A stretch of 64,000 bases of DNA from Saccharopolyspora gloriosae (GTDB lineage Bacteria; Actinomycetota; Actinomycetes; Mycobacteriales; Pseudonocardiaceae), in NCBI RefSeq assembly GCF_014203325.1, contig NZ_JACHIV010000001.1:3535501-3599500 (forward strand). Reading direction: 5' to 3'. Position numbers and translations under genes: made by a program. The notes below the pieces were generated by a model that saw only the letters and a list, made by a program, of their open reading frames with translations, did not search any database and was not told the origin of the DNA. Shown here in pieces: positions 61,871 through 64,000 of the stretch (positions are counted from its first letter, which is position 1; each line of letters starts with the position of its first letter).

Positions 61871-63235
61871 TCACGCGCCGGCGAGAATCGCGGCCCGGCG
61901 CCGCGCTTCGTCGGCTTCCACGGCCCGGCCGGCGAGCAGGCTGGAGGCCGCCTGGGCGGCGGGGATGGTGATGACGCCGTCGTCGTCGGCGACCACCACA
62001 TCTCCGGAGTGCACGACGACGCCGCCGACCGCGACGGGCACGTCGACCTGGCCGGGGCCGTTCTTGTAAGGCCCGGCGGGCGACACGCCGCGGGCCCAGA
62101 CCCCGAACCCGATGCGTTCGAGCTCGACGACGTCCCGCGCCGCCCCATCGATGATCATGCCCAGGACGCCGCGGGCCTTGAAGCGTTCGGCGATGAGCTC
62201 GCCGATGAGCGCGCGGGTGACGTCTCCGTCTCCGTTGACCACGATGACCTCACCCGGCCGGGAGACTTGGACCGCGTCGTGGATGGCCTTGTTGTCACCG
62301 CTGCGCACCCAGACCGTGCGGGCGCGTCCGACCAGCCGCGCACCCTTCCACAGCGGGCGAATACCGCCGTCGAGCACGCCCATCCGTTCGCGACCGTCGC
62401 CGATGTTGGCGACGGCGAGGCCCTGGTACTCCGCGAGCAGATCGCCGGCGGGCAACAGGGCGGCGTCGGCGCAGGTCGCGTGGAGCTCGGCGGTGGCCCT
62501 GCTCATCACGGGCCGCAAACCGAGCGAGTCGAGCAGCGCCGCTGCGGCGGTGACCTCCCCGGCGCGACGGGCGGCGTGCTTGTGGGTGCCGCTGTAGAGG
62601 CGGTCCAGGGTCGCCTCCCCGCCTGCGAGCTCGACGGCGATCTGGGCTCGGACCCAGTCTTCGGCTCCTGCGGCCCGGCCGGCGGTGCAGGACTCGACGA
62701 TCAGCGCGGCGAGGCCCTTCATGAACGTGCTGCGCAGCAGCTTGCGCGCTGACGCGTCGCCGGGACTCCCCCCGATGTCGTTCGCCGGAGCGCCGAGCGA
62801 GGTGAACACGGCGGTGGCGCCGGCGGAAGCCGCGCCGCTGATGATGACGCTGGTCTGCGCTCCGTGGTTGGGGACCGGACCGATGACCGACACGTCGGCG
62901 AACCGCTCCGCGCCGATGACCTGCGCGACGGCGTTCATCACGACGGGGTCTCCGGCGTTCATGTCCGCGAAGATCGCATCCGGCGCGAGGTGGTCGGCCA
63001 CCGACTCAGCGGCTTCCTGGGCGCGCGCGCCGCCGACGAGGCTCATGACCACCTCGGCATCGCGCACGGCCTCGCCCGGAGTTTCGGCCAGCTGAACTCC
63101 GGTCGGCGCGGCGTCGACCGCCGGGTCGTACCCCGTGACGGTCCAACCCAGCTCGACCATCCCTGCCGAGTAGAGCGTGCCCGCTTCGCCCAGCCCCAGT
63201 ACCGCCGCCCGCATGCTGACTCCCTCTGTCGACAT
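61871..63235 (-). CDS. Fused NAD-binding 6-PGDH-like dehydrogenase and RraA-type aldolase
   Basis: A 454-residue protein; ATG 63235 or the more likely ATG 63214 (MRAAVLGLGEAGTLYSAGM). Residues 1-240 are a Rossmann 6-phosphogluconate/beta-hydroxyacid dehydrogenase module: GLGEAGTLYSAGMVELGW, DMNAGDPVV, and the C-terminal helices with KGLAALIVE. Residues 265-450 are an RraA/HMG-CHA aldolase-like domain: VANIGDGRERMGVLDGGI, VNGDGDVTRALIGELIAERFKARGVLGMIIDGAARD. The RraA family includes 4-carboxy-4-hydroxy-2-oxoadipate aldolases. The fusion suggests two successive steps of an aromatic-acid pathway. Confidence 0.85.
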   Translation of the reverse strand: MSTEGVSMRAAVLGLGEAGTLYSAGMVELGWTVTGYDPAVDAAPTGVQLAETPGEAVRDAEVVMSLVGGARAQEAAESVADHLAPDAIFADMNAGDPVVMNAVAQVIGAERFADVSVIGPVPNHGAQTSVIISGAASAGATAVFTSLGAPANDIGGSPGDASARKLLRSTFMKGLAALIVESCTAGRAAGAEDWVRAQIAVELAGGEATLDRLYSGTHKHAARRAGEVTAAAALLDSLGLRPVMSRATAELHATCADAALLPAGDLLAEYQGLAVANIGDGRERMGVLDGGIRPLWKGARLVGRARTVWVRSGDNKAIHDAVQVSRPGEVIVVNGDGDVTRALIGELIAERFKARGVLGMIIDGAARDVVELERIGFGVWARGVSPAGPYKNGPGQVDVPVAVGGVVVHSGDVVVADDDGVITIPAAQAASSLLAGRAVEADEARRRAAILAGA

Positions 63236-63492
63236 CCCGTTCCGTGGTAATCCTTACCGCTGAGTGCGCAGTATTGCCACGAAATGGAAGCATGTCAACG
63301 CCGCCTTGCGCCCATGTGCTCACTGCATGGAACTTGCTTGCGCCCTGCGGAACAAAACTTCACTGCGAGTCTTGCCGTGCGACACGGCTCCATGTAACTC
63401 TCGCACACCGATACGGATTCCCACCCTATGGAGAACTGGCTCTTGTCAGCGCGACGGGGTGCACCACAGCGGTGTGGCGACGAGGAGGAACG

Positions 63493-64000
63493 ATGGGACT
63501 GGCCGTATGGGCCCTGATCGCCTACATCGCGGTGATCGTGGTCTGGAACGCGGTGCTGAAACGCAGCATCGGGGAGGCGATGATCCTCGGGTTCGTCGTC
63601 CTGTGCGCCTTCGGCACCGTGGACTTCCCAAAGCTGGTGGGGGTCGGATTAGCTGAGGCCGGAAGCCAGAACATCGTCTTCGCGGGGCTGGCTTTCACCT
63701 TCATCGGGTCGATCCTCACCCGCACCGGGGTGATCGATCGGCAGATCGACATCCTCAACTCCCTGCTGGGGCGGGTCAAAGGCGGCGCCGGTTACGTCGC
63801 GACCGTCGGATCGGCGGCGTTCGGCAGCGTGGCGCACTCGGGCTCGGCGAACGCCGCCACGATCGGTTCGGTCGCCATCCCGTGGATGAACCGGTCGAAC
63901 TGGTCGCCGCACATCGCCGCCACCGTGGTGGCGGGCAACGCGGGCAACGGTGCTGTGATCCCGCCGAGCGCCTCGTTCTTCGTGCTGATCGGCTCCGCGG
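63493..64000 (+). CDS. TRAP transporter large permease (DctM-like), 5' part
   Basis: The frame starts at ATG 63493 with GAGGAGG upstream and is open to the window end (169 codons). The sequence is hydrophobic with DctM-type segments: AFGSVAHSGSANAATIGSVAIPWM and NAGNGAVIPPSASFFVLIG, the conserved intramembrane loops. TRAP transporters import dicarboxylates and aromatic acids using a binding protein. It is divergent from the dehydrogenase/RraA gene across about 260 bp, which would hold both promoters. The 3' end is not in the window. Confidence 0.85.
   Translation, partial: MGLAVWALIAYIAVIVVWNAVLKRSIGEAMILGFVVLCAFGTVDFPKLVGVGLAEAGSQNIVFAGLAFTFIGSILTRTGVIDRQIDILNSLLGRVKGGAGYVATVGSAAFGSVAHSGSANAATIGSVAIPWMNRSNWSPHIAATVVAGNAGNGAVIPPSASFFVLIGSA

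Overview
This is a high-GC actinomycete window. The evidence is ESX/WXG100 genes, WhiB, DUF397, DUF5753, DUF4192 and SCO6880-family genes, and very frequent GTG starts with 4-nt overlaps. The gene mix resembles Pseudonocardiales such as Saccharopolyspora, but that placement is inference. Most of the window (about 7-51 kb) reads as one conjugative element, either integrative (ICE) or plasmid-derived. The edges are a type VII secretion effector locus on the left and a metabolic locus on the right.

Layout. 0-5.3 kb: end of an EccC ATPase, two WXG100-like proteins, a DUF6507 protein, a polymorphic toxin and its likely immunity protein, then a GIY-YIG nuclease. 5.4-5.7 kb: a 6-repeat type I-E CRISPR array (array 1, minus). 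5.9-7.0 kb: DUF397 and XRE/DUF5753 pair. 7.3-18.9 kb: element housekeeping genes, including small LuxR-type HTH proteins, a HAD-Nudix fusion, DUF4192, ParB, a primase-polymerase, a methyltransferase, an APH-like kinase and SSB. 19.3-20.1 kb: a non-coding region with a near-perfect 95-bp inverted repeat, a good candidate for a transfer or replication origin. 20.1-26.3 kb: a zinc-finger protein and a giant MobF (TrwC/TraI) relaxase-helicase. 26.7-28.4 kb: a secreted NucA/NucB-type DNase and a small partner.

28.5-38.9 kb: type I-E CRISPR-Cas. The interference operon is complete (cas3, a separate Cas3 C-terminal domain gene, cse1, cse2, cas7, cas5, cas6e). The adaptation genes are ruined: a cas1e C-terminal fragment, and a cas2e with an in-frame stop next to a rearranged mini-array (array 2). 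A minus-strand cas3 HD fragment lies beyond cas6e, just before an 18-repeat array (array 3). The two sets of fragments look like the ends of an older, oppositely oriented I-E locus whose middle has been replaced.

39.1-51.3 kb: a 12-gene minus-strand type IV secretion operon. It runs from a MinD-like ATPase through pilin-like, VirB6-like, SCO6880, VirB4-like, NlpC/P60, coupling ATPase and DUF4913 genes to a GGDEF protein and a WhiB regulator. Nearly every junction overlaps. So the CRISPR-Cas locus lies between the relaxase and the mating-pore operon of a mobile element.

51.7-54.9 kb: an EspR-like XRE regulator preceded by repeated palindromes, an alpha/beta hydrolase, an ImmA/IrrE peptidase and a DUF6545 membrane protein. 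55.0-58.8 kb: the most interesting unit, a Crp-like regulator, a class III nucleotide-cyclase-like protein and a STAND-like protein. The cyclase C-terminus and the STAND N-terminus carry the same short RHIM/amyloid-like motif (consensus GVQ-x3-FNG), which suggests a cyclic-nucleotide plus amyloid-templated conflict system. 59.1-60.0 kb: a composite ORF ending in the C-terminus of a large serine recombinase, a scar of an integrative element. 60.4-64 kb: a VOC dioxygenase-like protein, an IclR regulator, a fused dehydrogenase/RraA aldolase and a TRAP permease, probably for aromatic-acid catabolism.
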